Assembly (NCBI GenBank): GCA_019916065.1
Contig: CM034239.1
Coordinates: 37,906,419-37,970,418, forward strand
Length of the DNA stretch: 64,000 nucleotides
Direction: 5' to 3'
Source: Vitellaria paradoxa
Lineage: Eukaryota; Streptophyta; Magnoliopsida; Ericales; Sapotaceae
The first letter of the stretch is position 1; the number at the start of each line of letters is the position of its first letter. The translations under genes and the position numbers were made by a program. Below, piece after piece: positions 1 to 12,967 of this stretch. A model generated the notes under the pieces. It was not told where the DNA came from. It ran no database searches and worked only from the letters and a program-made list of their open reading frames with translations.

Positions 1-1461
1 TGTCGAGATGGGTTCAAATTGCCATTCCTTTATATATTGCCATTAAATTCCGTATTTCTACACTCTGGGTCAGAGTAATGATGCTAGAGCTATCACACGA
101 GACGGCCTTACCAATTTCAACACCGACAATTCGTTCCACCAACTCGATTTCTATATTTAAAGGCTTGCGTCCTCAAAGGCTAGGACTCAAATTGAGGTGA
201 GAAAATAATTAAAAATTAAAAAAAAAAGTCAAACAAAGCTTATATTCGATTTCGCTTTTGATTTTGTTCCTTTTCTTAAGTATCAAATGTAATAGGCTGA
301 TAAATTTGGAGGATTTTATGTCACAACAATTCTAAGAGAAAATGTTATTTAAGTTTTATTTAATAAGAATGATGAAAAAGTTAAAAGAAAGAAAACGTGA
401 GAGATCGAATATCTCTTCTTTCATATGTTTATAAAAAGCTTTCTATCCACAAAATTGGTTAAAGAAAAAGAAATAGATGATAATATGCATATGTATATGT
501 ATAGATGTATATCATAATTTTAATTTTGTGTAAAAAATAAGTAGGAGTTCAGATACTTCTTTCGATAATAGAAAACTTTCTCTCTAAAAAGTTGATTAAA
601 AGAAAAGAAAAATAATAATAATATATATGCACATATGTGTAGATGTATATTTTAATTTTAATTTTACGTAAAAAATAAATTTTAAAAATAAGTGAGACTT
701 CTCGTCTCTCTCTCTCCCCCAAAAAAAACACATGATCTTCACATTTTTTTTCCTCTTATTTTCTCCTTTAAATCAAACAAGGGAAAATTCTTTATTTGCC
801 CCACTTTTCTATCCTCCTTTCCTTCTCTCCAATTTTCCTTCAATCAATCACACTAATTCCACACGCACCCGGTCTCAAGCGTAGATAAGAGCTATATTCT
901 CCCAAGCTTGCCAACTATAAAATTGGTGGAAGTGTTTATTAATTTAATTGTAAAACTTTCAGCTTAGCTTAACTTGTGGAATGAGTATTAATACGAACAT
1001 GACATATATAATAATAAATAAATTACAATTAAAAAAATTTTTAGATGTATAATTTGTTAAAGTAAAATTGCCATGAAATCATCGAAATAGTATAATATTA
1101 TCTACTATACATGACAATAAGAGATGTGAAAGTTTCACGTTACTTTTTATCAATTTACCGTAATCTTCCTCTTCCCTTCCTCCCATATCATACATGACAT
1201 ACATAATAAATTAATAAATAAGTTATAACAAACTAATTCTATATACACTATTTGTTAACTAAAGGTTCTTCTGATCTATCTAGCTAGATTGTATAAATAT
1301 TGTTTGCCTACAGTGACGATGTGGGAAATGAGAAGCTTCATCTAGCTCCTCATCAATTTATTCGGTCTCCACCCCCCCTCCCCCCAAGCTCTATGTGATC
1401 CACACTTTCAATTGGGCTTGGTTCTTATATTATTATGTTATGATCTAATATAAATGATATA

Positions 1462-1492
<31 letters not shown>

Positions 1493-2323
1493 TTAACGCT
1501 AATGCGTCGTATGCATTAAATGTGTTACATATGTCACACATTTCTTTGTCATATCTAGACAAAATAAGACAATTAATCTAAGTGATCAATATACTATTTT
1601 TTAAACTAATTTAATTATCATCAAACTATAAATTAACACTTTCACTAATTTGATATTTGATATATCTTGAAAAATATGAAAGAAGCATTTTTTTTTCTTT
1701 TCTTTCTTTTTTTTTTTAACTTGAACTCAAAACCTAATTTAGGGAACAACAACCATTGAATTAATTTCTTTATCAGAATGAAATGTTGGAATATATCCTA
1801 CATTAATATAATCAACTCACTCAAAACAGTTTATAATATTAGTGAGTCTCTCCATTTATTAGATGCATTAATCTGATAATAAAATTGAGTTTGGAAGGAC
1901 TCATTTTTTTTTTCCACTTCTGAATCTCTAAGTCATGTACTTCCTATATTAGGTATAATGATTTGACTTTTCACACCTGAGAGCGAGTCGCATGTGAGAA
2001 AGTATGTTTGAATGTCTTATATTGATAAAATCAAACTTCCTAAATCAGCATAAAATTTTAAATCGATTAATTTTTAGTATGGAGCTTTAACAAAGAAAGA
2101 TACTTATATTAATACGTAAAGACGGACATACATTCAAGTCTATGGCTTCTACTTTCGTTCAAATTAAGGCATCTGTCAATTATCTTTCTGGACTTCGGTA
2201 AAATCAGAAGCCCTTAGTCATCATTAAATGAAGATTGATTCAACCATGAAAATGAAATTAACGGATGACCAAGAGGTTTTACCGTAAGTTTCAATGGGTC
2301 CTTGGACTGAAATAGGCTGACTC

Positions 2324-2367
<44 letters not shown>

Positions 2368-2522
2368 GGGGGGGCAATAACGTAATTACAATAAAAATTT
2401 AGTACGGACAACCAGCCAACTGCTTAGACATTGAGACAAGGACCAAGTCACCTCCAGCTGAAGGACTACCATAGCCATACAAGATTTTCCTTTTGTTTTC
2501 AGAATTTTTTTATTTGTTTATT

Positions 2523-2570
<48 letters not shown>

Positions 2571-3009
2571 TTGTGAGCAATAACCTTCTGGTTCCACTCA
2601 AGGGTTGGTTTTGACTCACTAATTCGGAGTAAGAAAAATCAGAATCAAACATTGACTGTAGAGAGGCCCAATTAATTGGGTTAGAGTTGAATGGCTCTGG
2701 ACCGTCCAAAGTGAAGAGATGCCAAACGGACGTGAAATTTTTCCATGTACTTCGGTTGCCGTGACACAACAAACTCTGGAAAGGTGTCGATTTAGGGTCT
2801 CGTGTCCAGTTTTACCACTTTTATTTTTAATTTTTTGCAATTAAAATTTGTTGTGTGTCACTTCTACACTAGATTTTTATTTATTATTATTATTATTTTT
2901 TTATCCAAACACCGTTAACTTCGCAATAGAGATTAGGAAAGTATTTCATGTCAATGTGTCAATTGAGTTGTATTTATCTTTAAAATTTTTAAAATTTTAT
3001 GAGCATATT
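1..3009. other. AT-rich intergenic DNA without a supportable gene
   Basis: No open frame here has gene-like composition or a recognisable domain. The stretch holds homopolymer and dinucleotide tracts, including an AT run near 1461-1486, an A-run at 2325-2359 and an ATT run at 2530-2570. Short open frames on the minus strand at 2566-2840 look like chance frames: they lack splice context and known motifs. Confidence 0.7.
2530..2570. repeat. (ATT)n microsatellite
   Basis: About thirteen uninterrupted ATT/TTA units follow a short TTTA run. It is a simple sequence repeat, likely to vary in length between individuals. Confidence 0.9.
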
Positions 3010-3622
3010 AAATAATTAATTTATTTTAAAATTAAATTAAATTGTGTCAATTTTAAGTAAATATATCTCATTGTGTCATGTCTTTTGCACTGAAATTGGA
3101 CTATGGAGTTTGAATTAGTACAACTAAAATTATTGTCTAAAAGACGTGGTTTTTGAAAATATTTTGTGTTAGGTTTTTTGTATGCAAAGTCACCATCTAA
3201 CATATTCAACAATGGCATGCTAAATAATTAATTTATTTTAAAATTGAATCAAATTGTGTCAATTTTGAGTAAATATATCTCATTGTGTCATGTCTTTTGC
3301 ACTGAAATTAGACTCCAAAGTTTGAATTAGTGCAACTAAAATTATTGTCTAAAAGATGTAGTTTTTTTTTTTTGGTAATCGAGAGTATCCGAACCAACTT
3401 ATACACATCTCGACTAATATCTGAGATCTTGAAGTTAAGGACCGAATAAACCCTCCCGTGACTCTGAGGAGACTCGAACTAATTACCACTAGAAAATAAA
3501 CTCAAGATTTTACCAGTTAAACTAACCCTTAAAGTTAAAGACGTAGTTTTTAAAAAAACTTTGTGTTGGGATTTTTGTTTGAAGTACAGAGTCGCCATCT
3601 AACATATTCAAAAATGGCATGC
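3010..3622. repeat. 211-bp tandem duplication, second copy split by a SINE
   Basis: Copy one is 3010-3220. Copy two begins at 3221 with the same TAAATAATTAATTTATTTTA start and the two align closely, sharing a block around ATATATCTCATTGTGTCATG. The second copy is interrupted at 3362-3535 by a SINE and resumes at about 3547, ending in the same AATGGCATGC near 3622. The copies differ by scattered substitutions, so the duplication is not very recent, and the SINE arrived after it. Confidence 0.8.
3362..3535 (-). mobile_element. tRNA-derived SINE inserted in the tandem duplication
   Basis: Read on the minus strand, the unit starts near AGGGTTAGTTTAACTGG, which resembles a pol III A box. About 35 bases later comes a B-box-like GTTCGAGTCTCC. 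It ends in an A-tract (T-run at 3362-3373 on plus). The flanks are near-identical direct repeats of about 11 bp (AAAAGATGTAG at 3351-3361 and TAAAGACGTAG at 3536-3546), as expected for a target-site duplication. The intact sequence of the other duplication copy confirms what was inserted. The family name is not known to me. Confidence 0.75.
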
Positions 3623-3690
3623 TAAGAAACTTAGAAGAAAAATAATTGTATTTCATTGAATGAATTTTAGAAAAGTAATTGTTGGCCCCA

Positions 3691-5504
3691 CACTACTACA
3701 AAAATGCATAAATATCACAGTTTTTAGGCGTGATATTTCACTTTCTATCTCAGTCACAAAAGTGTGATTGATTCAGGTGAGATTGTAAGTCACTTCTTTT
3801 CGATCACAATTTACAACCGTGATAGAAAAAACTTACAACAATCACATACTTAAAGCGTGATCTTTTATGGTAAAAACTGAGATGAAAAGAAATCTCGTGT
3901 GATCTTTTATGAATTTTGATCTCACTTTTTTTGAAAAACTGTGATTAAATATAGAAAAATAATCACGCTGAAAAAATGAATTAATTTTAAAAATAATAAA
4001 AATCCACATGGCAACCTCCTATCATGCCATCGTAGCACTATTTGGCACCTTATTATTATAGTAACTTTATATATTTGATATTTTTTGTTTCTGCTAAGAA
4101 TCGAACTAGTACCATTCCTTTAAAAGTTAGTGTAGTTGACCGTTAGTCTAAGCTATCATTTATATATATTTTTTACATATTAATATATAAAAACAAATTT
4201 TTATCACTTTTGGCGTTACTCAAAAAAGTAATAAAATTATATTATTTTAATTTAATTATTTTAAATTTTTTATAATAATTTATTATGACTTTTGTCAACC
4301 AATTAGTAACTAAAAGTTACAATTTTCCTGATCAATTGGTCGAGAAAAATAATAAAAAAATTTACTTTTATTTAATTATTTTTACTTTTTGCAATCATTT
4401 GAAATCATAACCAATATATAATACCATGCGAATATTTAATAAATAATTTATGAATATCTATCATATTTAATTAAAAATAATTTTAATTCTTTTTCTTATT
4501 TTCCTTTAATCTTTGTTTATAGCATATATTTAATCATCACTCACTATTTATAATATATTTTTCTTCATTTTGTATTATATTTTTAAAAGTAATTAGGTCG
4601 CGTTTATTTTAGTTTTAGAAAACTATTGTTCAAAACAAAATTTTTGAAAACTATTTTAAAAATTGATTTGTAATACAAAAAATATTTTCAATGACTAGAT
4701 TCAAAAATTAGTTCTAAAATGAAAAAAATGAAAATTTTTATTATTTTTATTTCTAAATTTTTATCATTTCCAACAAAATATAAAATAATGTTACTTTTAA
4801 TATAATTAATATTAAAGATGCACTAAACGTTTATTAGATATTAAGTATTTATTATTCACCTCGTTATAAATCATATAAATTATGAAGACTACTCTAATAT
4901 ATTTACTGAAAAAATAATGATTATACATTTAACGTTATTTAAATTTGATTGGGTAAATTTAGTTTTAACATTAATTTAAAAATATTTTTGTTTATTGATC
5001 TATGATTGTAGTTTTTATAGTAGATTCAATTAATTAAAATTAATAAATAAATATTACAATAAATTTTATGAAATTTAATTGAAATCATATAAAGCGATAA
5101 ATAAATTTGTTTGAGAGAGATATAGAGAAAAAAATAATAATATTGTCTCTTTTTTTTAATTATCTCACTTTTTTAAAGATATAATTTTTCTCACTTTTTT
5201 ATCTCAGTTTTTTTCAGAGATATTTCGACTAAACTTTTATCTCGGTTTTTTCTAGAGATAGTTTCTACTGATTTTTTATCTTAGTTTTTTCTAGATATGG
5301 TTTTCACTAATCTTTTATTTCATTTTAAATACAATCACGGTTTCAACAAAAGTGAAATAAAAAGTATTAAAAGTAATTTTTTATCTCAGTTTTTTAATTA
5401 GACTGAGATAAAAAGTTTAACTCACGAATCTTTATCACGCTTTTTCTAAAACCGTGATATTTATGAATTTCTTAGTGTGATCTTTATCAATTATTGTAGT
5501 AGTG
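3691..5504. mobile_element. non-autonomous CACTA (En/Spm-like) DNA transposon
   Basis: The element begins CACTACTACAA and ends with the inverted TTGTAGTAGTG, an 11-bp perfect terminal inverted repeat of CACTA type. It is flanked on both sides by CCA (3688-3690 and 5505-5507), the 3-bp target-site duplication expected of this superfamily. Both subterminal regions carry many short motifs in both orientations, such as ATCACGGTTTT, GCGTGATA and ATCTCAGTTTTT, typical of transposase-binding arrays. The 1.8-kb interior is AT-rich with no transposase frame, so it would depend on an autonomous relative. The perfect ends and duplication suggest fairly recent insertion. Confidence 0.9.
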
Positions 5505-5507
5505 CCA

Positions 5508-6068
5508 GTTTTTACAACTCTTACTAATCTCGTGAAATCAAAAGTTCTAGCTTTAGGGTTCAGGTGTAGTGTTGTGAATTCTATTCACCTGATACAAAGA
5601 TAATTTAGAGTCACGTTGCATTCTCTTCTGCAACAACACGCTTACACTTTGAATCTATAGTTTATGTGTGTACATGCTAAATAATGATAGTTATGAAGTA
5701 TATATGTCAAGTAGAGTATGATCAAGCAACAAGCATAGATATATTAAGCAGAGGGTAGACATAGCAAGCATTTGATTATCAAGAGATTAAGCTTAAAATT
5801 TTATTATCATCGCCAAACCCTAGTTGAAGTGCCTACGTATGTTCCTGGAGAATTAGATCAGACTTAGCTTGAAGTTAAGTAGATATGGAGGCCATCCAAA
5901 TTTATGCTATAAGCATGCTGTTTTGGAAATCTTATGCCATTTTTAAGTTTTCTAAATTGAGATCTTATTCTATCTCAAGTTAAAAATGTAAATTATGAGT
6001 AAGAGTATCAATAGGGATTTCGTTACCAAAAAAGTATCAATAGGGATTTCGAGAAAGATATTTCCTCG

Positions 6069-6108
<40 letters not shown>

Positions 6109-7863
6109 AATTAATATAATAATGACACTTTGATAGGATATGATAACCACACCTCAAAGATTTTCCTAATTGGTTACATGCCCTAGATATGTTTCGAGAA
6201 GTAGATCAATTGTAATTTAAACATTCTTATCTAAATCAAACTACAATACTAATGAGTCACTCAAGGCAATAATGATCACTCAAACTTTGATGTTGGAAGA
6301 AAATTATTGATAAGATCATTTTGAATGACTCATATTATTACTGAACTGTATATTGTTTAAATAAACCCACTTAGGGTGACTGAGTTCATAGGGAGGAGGG
6401 AATTCAGGTAAGCTGAGCTAATATAAAGCCAATCACTGAAGACTGTTGAGACTGTTAAAGATGAAACATAGTGAGCCGAGTGGCTGAACTGATGTGAAAC
6501 CATTCATAATAGCTAAGACTACTGTGAGCCTACCAAAGTATTGTTAAAAAAAAAAAAAAAAAGCATTTATCAATTTCTGATAACATTCGACTATCACTTG
6601 ATAAGTGGTTAACTAATCTATTTCCAAAATAACAACAAAATCAATCATATTCAACGCCCAAGATAACTATATTGTGCCAAGTTGAAGAACACAATCTCTG
6701 TAAATCCACTTACCAGGTATATCATAGTTCAAAGTCATGGTCGTGGTTGTGGTATCGGCTTAATTTTTTGATGTAATCGTGGTGTCATGGCGCAGTATCA
6801 AGTAATACATAACTTTTAGCATTTTTACACTAAAAAAATTCAAAAAAGTTATTTCAAAATTTTAAATAATAAAATTAATATATCACATAGCCAATTGTAT
6901 AGTAAATATTTTATTAAATTTTAGATAAAGTATTTATAATATGCGAATGAATGGATTAATTTTAATCACAATAATTAATATTCTATTTAATTTTATGCAT
7001 AATATATTAATCACATTAATTAATATTTTATTTAATTTTATTCAAAATATATTAATCAAAATAATCAATAATTCATATTTTATTAATATAAATTCAAAAA
7101 AAAACTTACTACAATTTAAAAATATTACAAAACTATTTAATAAACAATATTACAAACTTATATTTTCATAATTTATTTTATCCAAAATAATTATAAAATT
7201 ATTATATAATGGCTAAATATATTTAATAACAAAAATATATTATTTACTAAACTCCTCATATATAATTAGTTTTTTTAAATATAAATTGACTAATTTTAAA
7301 ATTTAAATATTAAAAAAATGAAAAGCCTTTTGCAAAAAAATGAAATAAAAAATAAATAATAAGTATATTGGTTTTTAAAACGTCACACGATTATAGTAAT
7401 CCTAAGGATAGTTTTCTAATTATAGACGCCGTCTTTGTTCATTTGTTCCAACGACAACCGAAGAAGGACAATTGCAATGGTTTGCTGGCGACAAGGCTGC
7501 GACGGCGGCAACTTGCGACCTGCGAGATTGAGTTGACGGTGACTATTGAGCGACGAGGCAACGACGGTTGAGTTAAGATAGTCGATATCTCACCGTGATT
7601 TTGTCAATTTATTGATGTATCATCAATATCTCGGGAGTCTTGCGGTCGAGACAAGATGATTTACCTTCTTTTGGCGAGATTTTCCACATAGCCTGAGATT
7701 TCGGCGCAGTTTCCTTCAATACTGACGCAAAATGCCGAGATTTTGATTGTCTTGGCCGAGATTTTGAACCATGGAATAATCCATTGGAGAATCCATAGAT
7801 AATGAATTTTTAAACCTCTTGCATTTCATATTCAAATTTTTTACCCAAGCATGCAAGATAGAT
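5508..7863. other. intergenic DNA, possible degenerate DNA transposon
   Basis: There is no supportable gene. An AT microsatellite lies at 6072-6105. A segment from about 6725 to 7773 may be an old element: it opens with AGTTCAAAGTCATGGTCGTGG and closes with an imperfect inverted counterpart (CTTGGCCGAGATTTTGAACC), but no target-site duplication was found. The short open frame at 7368-7571 lies inside it in a GC-richer patch and matches nothing I recognise. Confidence 0.45.
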
Positions 7864-7871
7864 AAATTGAT

Positions 7872-8144
7872 GGGATTCCAGGGGGCTGTAGTGAAGAAAT
7901 CCATTGTAGAGGCTACAGTAGAAAATGAACCGTTGAGATTTGTTTACACTTAATTTAATAGTTTTAATTTATTTTAATAAAAAATATTTTCAAAATAAAA
8001 ATAAAAATTTAAAAAATTTAATTGGAGCACAATTAATATGAAATGTCAATGATCATTTATCATTGAAATTTAAATAAATTTTAACCATTCATTCTTCCAC
8101 TGCAACCTCTACAGTGAATTTATTCACTGCAATCCCTGCAATCC
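7872..8144. mobile_element. hAT-type MITE with long inverted repeats
   Basis: The left end (GGGATTCCAGGGGGCTGTAG) and the inverse of the right end (GGATTGCAGGGATTGCAGTG) begin imperfect terminal inverted repeats of about 62 bp that share CTGTAGAGG-like and CAGTGGAAGAATGAA-like blocks. The flanks are a perfect 8-bp direct repeat, AAATTGAT, at 7864-7871 and 8145-8152, the size expected for hAT elements. The CAGGG motif near both ends also fits hAT. The roughly 150-bp interior is AT-rich and non-coding. Confidence 0.8.
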
Positions 8145-9376
8145 AAATTGATGCACCGATATCAAAGAGAACACGCAGCCAAGTGCTATACGTAAGAAAT
8201 TAATGTGCCGTGAATCATAGGGGCATCCAAGGTGTCAACCCGCTATGCCAATTCCTTTTAATCTCTGAAGTCTCTGTCATCACGTCGCTTCTTGCAATTA
8301 TACTCGCTCGCCTAGGTGGGTGCTACTGGATCGATGATATCTACCCCGCCTGTTCAGTAGACACTGCACTGCCCTGAGAAATGTCCAAACAAGCAAAATA
8401 AAGGAAGATGCCATTAATATGTATTTTATTAGATTTTTTATTTTAAAATGATAACTAGTTCACTATCACTTTATAAATATTTATGTCACAACGAAAATTA
8501 TTTTTTTATAACTGCCACATTAAATAATTTTTGTAATTTAAAATTTTTTTCTTTGACCATTTTCTTATTTTTAAGAACTCATTTAAAAAAAATTAAATAA
8601 CGTGACAAACACGTAAGATACAAATTTTTAGCATGTGACTTAAATTACATGTCCTTCTGGCAATTGGAAATTAACAATGAATTTTCCTTCACCCTCGAAT
8701 TTAGGGCATCCTAATTAATGCCAATAGGACCCCTCCTCCCTCTACCCCTGTCATTTATTGGGTCTAGTTGAAGAAAAAAAAATCAATAAAAAAATCAATT
8801 TGAAACATATATATATATATATATATATAATAAGGGTAATATAACTCAAAGGATAACTTAACTAATAAAATTTTAAATTTACTCACCAATTTGAGCTTCC
8901 TCATAATTACTAGAAAACTTAATTATTAATTTTAGACTTTTTAGAAATTAGTTTAGATATACGTAAATCAATCCAAATAACCATTAGAAAGTTTAATCAT
9001 TAATTTAAGAGTTTTTAGGAATTAGTTTTTTTTTTTTTTTTAAGCTAACTCAACCCATCAAACCAAGTCAAAACTTAGTTTGTAGGTACACACTTTTTTT
9101 TTTTTTTTATAAGTATACACTACACACACCCCTCTAACATCCCGACATGGGATACCTGTCTACTGCAACTCTTTGAGCCAAAACTTAAACTGAACGGAGC
9201 AATCCATAGAGAGAGTAGAGCACTGACACACGCACCTAACTTTTTATTTTTATTTTTTAGTTAGCCCAACCCATCAAACCAAGTCAAAACTTAATTTGTA
9301 GGTGGGACTTGTACACTGCACAAATATACCTTATGTGAGATGCCTTTTAAGAGTTAGTTTAGGTACAGGCAAATTA

Positions 9377-9440
9377 GTCCAAAGACCTTAAGTCATTAGA
9401 GAGAGAGAGAGAGAGAGAGAGTCCAAAGACCTTAAGTCAT

Positions 9441-9473
<33 letters not shown>
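9377..9473. repeat. compound repeat: duplicated 27-bp unit with (GA)n
   Basis: The phrase GTCCAAAGACCTTAAGTCAT followed by a GA run occurs twice in direct succession (starting at 9377 and 9421), the second with a longer GA tract. This looks like slippage or unequal exchange anchored in the GA microsatellite. Confidence 0.85.
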
Positions 9474-9475
<2 letters not shown>

Positions 9476-9883
9476 ATAAGAGTAGTGTACTAGCTAGTCT
9501 GGATTAATAAGTCCAATCCAAAAATGCCATGTTTCATTATTGAGGCCAAGCAAATATTCCATTTGAAACATGATGGTCTTAGTTGATTTCTGGCATGTCC
9601 ATTGTGGCCAACCCCGCCCATCACGCCACAGAGGGGAAGGGACCACCACTCTTTCTGTTATTGAATTTGTCTTTGTATTCTAGCTACTACTAGTTAACCA
9701 AACCATCTGGGTCATTTCAGTAAAATTTCATATATTTGAAGTTTCAAGTTTTCGTATTTCTAATAATAGACTTTTCTACCCAAAAGTTCACTATTTTTAA
9801 ATTTTTCTATTATAAAATACTCATACAATATAATTAGTTAATAAGAATATCCACCACATAGACATTCTTTTCGTCGTATATAT

Positions 9884-10141
9884 ATTTAGAAGTGGGGCAT
9901 ATATTATGTGTGTATTTTTAATTAATTTTTTTAATTCTATTTAATAAAATTAAGAAATTATCTCAAATAACAAATAATTATTATTTATTAATTAAAAGTA
10001 TTTAAATAGATAATAAGTAATTAATGAAAATTTAAATTAAATAAAATTTATAAATTAGCAAGTAGTTAAAAATATTTGAAAAAACAAAAAATAAAAGGGC
10101 AAAAATTACTTAAAAAACTTATAAAAATTACTTATATATGT
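9884..10141 (+). repeat. dispersed AT-rich repeat, copy 1
   Basis: This segment (starting GGGGCATATATTATGTGTGTA) aligns in the same orientation with 36927-37206 (starting GGGGCATGCATTATGTGTGTA). They share blocks such as ATCTCAAATAA, AAGTAATTAA and AAAATTACTTATA. No terminal inverted repeat or duplication was found, so its class is unknown. Confidence 0.55.
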
Positions 10142-12110
10142 TTTTCAAATTGTGAGTGCATGGTTGATGATTATTAATAAAAGAAAAAAACTGCATCAAG
10201 TAATTCGCTTCATTAATTTTATAATTTCCTAATAAAACTCCTAGTATCTCTTTACGATGATGATAATGTTAGAGCAAAAATTATTTAATAGCAGATCTCA
10301 TTTCATGATCTGTTTAATTATTGAAAAAATTATTCTCCTTTTATATTTCAAATAAACCGAGTGTTCTATTGCTCCCTCTTTCTCTTTTCAAAAATAATTG
10401 AACAAAAAATTTTTTATTTTAAATATAAAAATTATTAAAGTGTCATTAAATTATGAAAATACCAATAATAGTTTTTAATATTTTATGCAATATATCTGAA
10501 GGTTTTTTAACGGAGTGAACTTTTCTTTTTATTTTTTGAGATTAATAAAATTTTAATGTAATTGTATAAAAAAAATTATACTATTAGAAATTTAGACTTA
10601 TGGTTAACTATGAATATATTAACTTAAAATAAAAAATATTAAAATATTTTTATTACAAAAAATTATTAGTACCACTTTTTTATTATCTTTTAAAGAATAT
10701 TATCTTTTGTATGCATATTATATATATATTTATAGGAACTTTAAGATTTAATTTGTTGTAAGATGTATTAAAAATGAAATCTTATTTTTTTTAAAGGAAA
10801 ATTATAAAAAATAAATAATATAAAAATTTTTTTTCTCAAAGAAGGGGTCGTGACCCCATGATCTTAAGACAATATTATTTTTTTATTTGATTAATTTTAA
10901 TAAAATATCTTATAAAAATACGCAAACATATATATATATATATATATATATTAATAGATGAGGATGAGAGAAAATATTTTTCAAAGAAAAATAAAAAAAA
11001 ATGGGTTTGGTAGAGAGAGATGGGTGTTTTTCAAAAGAGAGAAAAAAAAAAGATGATGATAATAAATTAGGATGAAAGAAATTAATTTAGGGGAGAGAAC
11101 CTTAAGTGTTTTACAAAGAAAGATAGATAATAAGAAAATTTAAGGGAGAAAATTTATTTTCTGAAGAGTATGTGAGGAGAATAATTTTGTCAATAGTAAA
11201 AAAACATTAAATGAAATCTGGCATTAACAATTTTTGTTATGACGTTATTGTCCCCTTTATTTATTATAATAGTATAGTTATATTAATAAAATATGTTAAT
11301 AATGTATATTTATTATATAATATTACCCTTGAAAAAATGTTTTCCGTTCAACTTCAGCCATTTAAGTCCTCGATATTATTCCAACTAAAATTGTAAGATT
11401 TAGTTTGGAAATCATTAATTAGATTTTTTTTTTTTAGTTTACATATATTTTTTATCAAAATTTAATTATTTGTTAATAAAAGTCTACTTTTTTGACCTAT
11501 ACATGAATTTTTTTTAATTTTTTTAATTTTTTACAAACGTAAATAACATACTTAAAAATTACTAAAAAAAAATTAAATTACAACAAGAAATAGAAAATGA
11601 AAAAAAAATTCAAAAAAAACAAATCTTTAGCTAATAATGTTTTCCTAAATGAAGCCTGAGGGGGGTTTGAGTCAAATTGAATGATTGAAAATTCTAAAGA
11701 CGAATTTGAAGGTTGAAATTGGAAGGTAATCGTTAATTCGTAATGCGTTGATTTGTATAGTCATCGCTCGTGGGTGGAATCGGAAAGTCAATATCCCAAC
11801 AAGGGTTGTGGACTTTTTCTACAAACAGACGTGCGCTTTGCGTCAATGTTCCTTTTCATAATCTGTAAAATAAAAACAATAATAATAAATTTAATACAAT
11901 GTTTGGTTTCATTCGGTATAAATATATATATATATATAATGAAATGAGATCATCATTCTTATTTATTTATTTTATTATTTTGTTTGGTACATATACTTAT
12001 TTAAAATATTATTTCTTCATCCCTTTAATTGAAATGTTATTTTATTTAAAAATATAAAATATTAAATGATGGTATAAAATTAGCTATTTCATCCTATTTT
12101 TACATACTAA

Positions 12111-12258
12111 GGCACCGTTTGAAATAGTAAAAAATTTTGAAAGACGATGAAAAATATTAAAAAATTTTTAAAGTGATTTACTTTTTATTTCACTGTACGA
12201 ATTACGAACTCACAATTTATCTCATTTTATTTCACTTTTTGTTACTCTGAACGTACCC
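12111..12258. mobile_element. short MITE, ATTACGAA-core family, copy 1
   Basis: The ends GGCACCGTTTGAAATAGTAA and (inverted) GGGTACGTTCAGAGTAAC are similar. The centre reads CACTGTACGAATTACGAACT, a core shared, sometimes inverted, with units near 37870, 38755, 39081 and 55905. The unit is about 150 bp and non-coding. No clear target-site duplication is visible for this copy. Confidence 0.5.
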
Positions 12259-12967
12259 TCAACTACTATTTACCTTTAATTTAATAATTTTTTTTAATAG
12301 AAACTACACATCTATTTTTCATCGAATTTTTATTTCACTAAGGATATCAAAAATATTCATTCCAATGAGTTCTTAATTTACCTGTCCTACTTAAAGCGAG
12401 TATGGAGGTATTCTTAATGGTAGGGATAAGGGTGGCGATAGGGATTTAATATAATCACCGAGTAAGAACGGGAATGATAGTCTCATCCTGTCTCGTACCC
12501 ATCTAAATACTTAAATATATATATTAATTATATTTATATAATAATTTATGTCAAATATAATAATATTTAATATAAAATATGTATCATCTTTATTTTTTGT
12601 AATATTATATAGCATATTTATTTAAAATATATAAAATTTTTATTTTTTATAAATATTTTATAATATTATTTTGATTTAACAAATAGTTTTTATTTTAAAT
12701 CGAGGAAAAAAAAAATAACTTATGAGGGACATAGAGGAGGATGGGAACGGATTTCCCAAAACGGGAATGAGAATGAGAAAAACGATCCCCGCCTCGTATC
12801 CTCTGTTTCGCTTCTTAGAAAAGAAAAGGAAAAAATGTCGGCAATCCAAAATAGATACAGCCAATAATTCGGGGTTTAGATTGTTAAAACTCATGCTTGG
12901 TTATAATTTCAAATCTCTATTTTATATCAACTAAATCCAACTATGTTTTTATTTCTCTTAAAATTAA

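Larger units (their letters stand above)
8153..12110. other. AT-rich intergenic DNA without a supportable gene
   Basis: The stretch contains partly duplicated phrases around 8900-9370 (for example CCATCAAACCAAGTCAAAAC near 9053 and 9272), a compound GA repeat, and one copy of a dispersed AT-rich repeat at 9884-10141. Open frames at 11211-11396 and 11753-11947 are short and lack gene features. Confidence 0.65.

Noticed and set aside
2530..2570. Regularly spaced repeats as a CRISPR-like array
   Set aside because: It is a trinucleotide microsatellite; there are no unique spacers, and the window is plant nuclear DNA.
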